9,258 bases of DNA, taken from Lysobacterales bacterium. GTDB lineage: Bacteria; Pseudomonadota; Gammaproteobacteria; Xanthomonadales; SZUA-36. Where the stretch lies: the NCBI GenBank assembly GCA_026196445.1, contig JAPHTE010000024.1, forward strand, positions 1 through 9,258, written 5' to 3'. Numbering within the stretch: the stretch's first letter is position 1; each line of letters begins with the position of its first letter. Shown piece by piece: positions 6,497 through 9,258 of the stretch. Under the pieces are notes generated by a model, which saw only the letters and a program-made list of their open reading frames with translations, made no database searches and had not been told where the DNA came from. Both the position numbers and the translations under genes were made by a program.

Positions 6497-9142
6497 TTAT
6501 TGCTTTTTAACCCGGAAAACGGTACCCCATTGCCCGCTGTCAACCCTGGACAACGCGTTTTGCCAGGACCGGTTCCAGCCGGGCAGTCTCACGATATCGG
6601 CGGGCTGGCCAAAAAATATGACGAAGTCCAATGATCCTGGCGCCAGTCCCCGGGCGAAACGATCAGTCACGTTAACGCTGTGGGGAAGCAAGTGGTACTT
6701 GGTTCTCAAAAGATAGTAATCGATGGCGCTTTCGTCGCCGATGATCAAAATCCTTGATTTTTGTTCACCCAGCACGGTGGACTTCAGCCTCTGTACGTAC
6801 TGGTAGATTTCCCCGTCCATGCCGTTGCTGAGTCGCTGCTGTTCATCTGCCTGCCAATGAGCAGCAAGTGAAACCCTGGCCTGTTTGACGTTGTTAGTGG
6901 TCCAGCGTATGTCCAGCAGCATCCATGCAAGCAGGAACAACGTGCCGGCCACCAGTACTGATTGCTGGAAGCCGAGTCTTGCGCCAACCAGTTGGAATAA
7001 CCGCAAGAACAGCAACGTCAGAAGCAGCCACCCGGTTACCAGTAAGGGCAGGGCGAGGACCTGGCGATGGTCACCGCCATGCAGGAAGTTGATGGATTGC
7101 TGGGACCACGTCTCAAATGTCGTCCACGCGCGCCATGCCAGCTGCAGGCGTGTGTTCAGGGTGTCGGGGAGTAGCGAGGCATTCCCGACTTCAACGGTAT
7201 CACCGCCATTGCCCGCAACGAGAAAACCGAATTCAATGATCTCGCCCTGCCAGTCGGGCTCGCTGGCCAGGTCGATCATCCGGGTGCCCGGGGTGGTTAT
7301 CTCTGTTCTTATAACATTCCCGGGATCACCTGCCCGACGCCAGAAGAACGCTGCCTCCTGCGGCAACCGGGGCGGCAGCCAGGTGTAAACAAGGGCCCGT
7401 AGATCATTTGCCTGGATACTGACGGCACCACTTGTAAGGAGGGCGTATCCATTGGCAAAACCATCCACGTAAATGCGTTCCTTGGCGGGATAGCCGGAAC
7501 CAAACGCAAAGTTAAAGTCAGAGGCAGGGTAGATTATCGTCTCGCCCGTTTGCTCAGGGAGGTTTTTTGAGAGAAAAATGACAGAGCCTGTGGCGACGAT
7601 GATGAAAGCAAGTAACGCGGCTCCGAACAGAGCTGATAATCGCGGCGAGACGCCGCTCCCACGATGGGGTCGGGAAAGCGGTGGCAAGACGCCGCTCCTG
7701 CAAGCGGGTTCGGAAAGGTGCAGTCCCTGTTGCATGATGATGACCGCAAAGAGTAATGCTGGCACGAAGTGCAAGGGCAGGCGGTTGATGGCGGTGTAGG
7801 TGTCCGCCCATAAACCCTGGTTGGTAAATCCAAAAATAAATATCTGCGTGGCCAGGAAGACGATGAGCAAACTCAAAGCCGTGCGTCTTGCACGGTAACC
7901 GGGTGAGCGGGTGAATGATCCAAGCCCAAGCAACAGGCTGGCTGCCACCGCCACCCACAGCAGGTTCCAACTGCCCATGTTTATAAAATTATCCCAATAC
8001 GCACGCCAGATGTTATGTGCTTCCAGTTTGAAACTGCCTATAAACGGAATGACAAGACGTCCGTCGGACACGCCCAGTTTGCCAATGAGTGGTATATCGA
8101 CCTGGGAAACGCCCAACGTGATGGCCAGCCCGATCCCGATAACAGCCACAGCGGTCGTCAGCAAGAGGGTCTTGCGGCGGCACGTGGCGAGCAAAAGCAC
8201 GGCCAGCAGCGCCAGGAACCACACGGCGCCCTCATTCTTGACACAAATGCCGAATGCAACCATCAGGAAGCCAAGAGCTTTCTGGAACCGGGAACCGCCA
8301 ACCGCGTCACGCGTGATGACACCACGCATGATGGCTACAAATCCGAGCCCGGTGAAACCCGCCATCCAAATATCGGCATAACCGGCCAGGGCGAGGTGGG
8401 TGCCCAGAAGTGGAATCGAGTAAAGGAGATAGCAGCTCAGCAGGCTGGTGGCCACACTCAGGCCGTGTTCACGGCATTGGCCATAAAGAGCCATGCCCAT
8501 CGCCAGGCCGGCAAACAGAACGGGCAGGTTAACGAGTGTTTCGCTCCAGCGCCCCAGGCTGAGGGCCGCCCAGTACGGGATCAGCGACGGAAACGAGGGG
8601 TAAAGCCACGCATCGATGGTATAAACATTCGCCGATGCGGCTGTCGCCCAGTCCCTTGCGCCTATAACGTCGGTAATACCCCCAGCCAAAAACCAGGCTT
8701 TTGCCCGGTAAATCCATGCCGCCCAGGCATCCCAGGGGAAAACTGGCTGGGTGAAAATTTCAATTGCGATAAATACGAGGTGAACTGTCATCAACACCAC
8801 CGCGAAGGTCAAAAAGACCTTCGCCGGCAGCGAGGTCGCGGGATCTGGATTTGATGAAGTAACGCCTGGTTGCCCTGGGCCAAGCCAGGCTGCTATGGCT
8901 CCACTCGATGAAAATAGCAACAAAAATGCCACAATGTGGGACCAGGAAACAACTCCAGCCAGTTCATTATCGGCCGTGATCGCCAGGAACAGTACAGCGT
9001 ACCCCAGGAAAAATCCATAACCGGCTTGACGATACCGGTTTGCCTTGGTGTGCTTATTAAAAGAGGCGTCGGCGAAAGCCAACCAAAATGTTCCGCCTAT
9101 CCAAGGGAGAAGTAGTGCAGAATAAAGTGTCAGCAGGCCCAC
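6497..9142 (-). CDS. Large GT-C-like (PMT/ArnT/Rgt-type) membrane glycosyltransferase, putative
   Basis: This 881-residue multi-pass membrane protein probably uses a polyprenyl-phosphate sugar on the periplasmic face. Residues 1-525 hold roughly a dozen hydrophobic helices. An acidic-aromatic motif sits in an early loop (FPWDAWAAWIYRAKAW, 135-150), as in GT-C enzymes, where the Asp is catalytic. YPSFPSLIPYW (181-191), GYADIW (254-259), CVKNEG (300-305) and AINRLPLHFVPAL (451-463) also fit that class. Residues 526-695 are beta-rich and soluble. Two further helices (about 696-714 and 726-743) follow, then a soluble C-terminal part (746-881) with RILIIGDESAIDYYLL at 797-812. Two 13-residue repeats (476-488 and 489-501) are encoded by REP-like DNA. 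The start is GTG with no clear Shine-Dalgarno; an in-frame TGA at 9158-9160 limits upstream choices. No closer family name is claimed, and substrate and acceptor are unknown. Confidence 0.8.
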   Translation of the reverse strand: MGLLTLYSALLLPWIGGTFWLAFADASFNKHTKANRYRQAGYGFFLGYAVLFLAITADNELAGVVSWSHIVAFLLLFSSSGAIAAWLGPGQPGVTSSNPDPATSLPAKVFLTFAVVLMTVHLVFIAIEIFTQPVFPWDAWAAWIYRAKAWFLAGGITDVIGARDWATAASANVYTIDAWLYPSFPSLIPYWAALSLGRWSETLVNLPVLFAGLAMGMALYGQCREHGLSVATSLLSCYLLYSIPLLGTHLALAGYADIWMAGFTGLGFVAIMRGVITRDAVGGSRFQKALGFLMVAFGICVKNEGAVWFLALLAVLLLATCRRKTLLLTTAVAVIGIGLAITLGVSQVDIPLIGKLGVSDGRLVIPFIGSFKLEAHNIWRAYWDNFINMGSWNLLWVAVAASLLLGLGSFTRSPGYRARRTALSLLIVFLATQIFIFGFTNQGLWADTYTAINRLPLHFVPALLFAVIIMQQGLHLSEPACRSGVLPPLSRPHRGSGVSPRLSALFGAALLAFIIVATGSVIFLSKNLPEQTGETIIYPASDFNFAFGSGYPAKERIYVDGFANGYALLTSGAVSIQANDLRALVYTWLPPRLPQEAAFFWRRAGDPGNVIRTEITTPGTRMIDLASEPDWQGEIIEFGFLVAGNGGDTVEVGNASLLPDTLNTRLQLAWRAWTTFETWSQQSINFLHGGDHRQVLALPLLVTGWLLLTLLFLRLFQLVGARLGFQQSVLVAGTLFLLAWMLLDIRWTTNNVKQARVSLAAHWQADEQQRLSNGMDGEIYQYVQRLKSTVLGEQKSRILIIGDESAIDYYLLRTKYHLLPHSVNVTDRFARGLAPGSLDFVIFFGQPADIVRLPGWNRSWQNALSRVDSGQWGTVFRVKKQ
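7640..7717 (-). repeat. Two tandem 39-bp REP-like units inside a coding sequence
   Basis: On the minus strand, unit 1 is 7717-7679 and unit 2 is 7678-7640. Both begin CTTTCC and share the exact core GGAGCGGCGTCT; by my count 28 of 39 positions agree. Unit 2 ends in a perfect hairpin, GCGGCG-TCT-CGCCGC (7656-7642), while the matching arm in unit 1 is degraded. The core resembles the TGTAGGAGCGGCGTCTCGCCGCGAT type of repetitive extragenic palindrome common in gammaproteobacteria. Each unit is exactly 13 codons, so the host frame stays open and gives LSEPACRSGVLPP followed by LSRPHRGSGVSPR, in a loop between two membrane helices. Confidence 0.7.
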
Positions 9143-9151
9143 AGGATCAGA

Positions 9152-9258
9152 ATGCAGTCAGGGTATGCCCAGGCATATCTACTTATCGTGTGCCTTGTCG
9201 AGTTCACCATGATCGGTGTTGTGATCACCTTCGCGTGGTTTGCCCTGCATTTCGCGCA
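9152..9258 (+). CDS. Possible partial divergent ORF with an N-terminal membrane segment
   Basis: A plus-strand frame opens at ATG 9152 and stays open to the window edge (35 codons). It has AGGA at 9143-9146, 5 nt before the start. The product begins MQSGYAQAY and continues with one long hydrophobic stretch (LLIVCLVEFTMIGVV and on), as in a small membrane protein. It starts only 9 bp from the divergent GT-C-like start, which would place each promoter inside the other gene. It directly opposes the minus-strand reading described for 9179-9258. I do not recognise a family. Confidence 0.3.
   Translation, partial: MQSGYAQAYLLIVCLVEFTMIGVVITFAWFALHFA
9179..9258 (-). CDS. Possible C-terminal end of an upstream minus-strand gene
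   Basis: One minus-strand frame is open from the window edge to a TAG at 9181-9179. It encodes a very hydrophilic tail that includes MQGKPREGDHNTDHGELDKA and ends in HDK. This would sit 36 nt before the GT-C-like start, in keeping with the same-strand operon layout of the rest of the window. It is too short to assign, and the plus-strand membrane frame over the same bases is a rival explanation. Confidence 0.3.
   Translation of the reverse strand, partial: REMQGKPREGDHNTDHGELDKAHDK

Noticed and set aside
7534..7970. Two overlapping minus-strand frames of about 100 and 138 codons in other phases
   Set aside because: They are alternative phases of the GT-C-like gene across the REP-like pair; sequences such as GAASRRD are typical translations of these repeats, not proteins.
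8015..8854. A 279-codon open frame on the plus strand
   Set aside because: It lies wholly opposite the GT-C-like gene in higher-GC DNA, where long antisense frames are common; the product is polar with no recognisable motif.
1..9258. CRISPR arrays, tRNA or rRNA genes, insertion sequences, prophage or toxin-antitoxin genes
   Set aside because: I looked on both strands and saw no spaced direct repeats, cloverleaf-type sequence, transposase motifs or phage genes.

Overview
This 9.3-kb window is a surface-polysaccharide (O-antigen, capsule or exopolysaccharide) gene cluster. All eight recognisable genes lie on the minus strand, so transcription runs from the right edge to the left edge. Every call rests on motifs read by eye; no database search was possible. 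The organism is probably a gammaproteobacterium. The clue is a pair of REP-like units with a GGAGCGGCGTCT core, a style I know from many gammaproteobacterial genomes. GC content is moderate to high on the right and clearly lower on the left. The species cannot be named.

Layout in transcription order. At the right edge, 9143-9258 holds either the C-terminus of an upstream minus-strand gene or the start of a plus-strand membrane protein; the two readings exclude each other. Next come an 881-residue multi-pass GT-C-like membrane protein with large soluble parts (9142-6497) and a complete galE UDP-hexose 4-epimerase (6457-5429). A 94-bp spacer (5335-5428) holds an AT-rich tract and a perfect 14-bp palindrome, and average composition changes near it. 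Beyond it the genes are packed: two acyltransferase-3 membrane proteins with overlapping ends, a family 2 glycosyltransferase, and a class I SAM methyltransferase joined to it by a 4-nt GTGA overlap. After a 162-bp gap comes a second family 2 glycosyltransferase. Last is the N-terminal part of a second methyltransferase-like gene, interrupted by an in-frame TAG and cut by the window edge.

Likely cooperation (inference): GalE supplies UDP-Gal and perhaps UDP-GalNAc. The two GT2 enzymes add sugars in the cytoplasm. The acyltransferases move acyl groups, typically acetyl, across the membrane onto the glycan. The methyltransferase(s) may methylate a sugar or cap the chain. The GT-C-like protein would transfer a sugar from a lipid carrier on the periplasmic side.

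I did not find a wholly new system. The best leads are the REP-like pair translated in frame inside the GT-C-like protein, the nonsense codon in the last gene, a small residue at the GalE substrate-gate position, the unassigned beta-rich domain of the GT-C-like protein, and the unresolved right edge.
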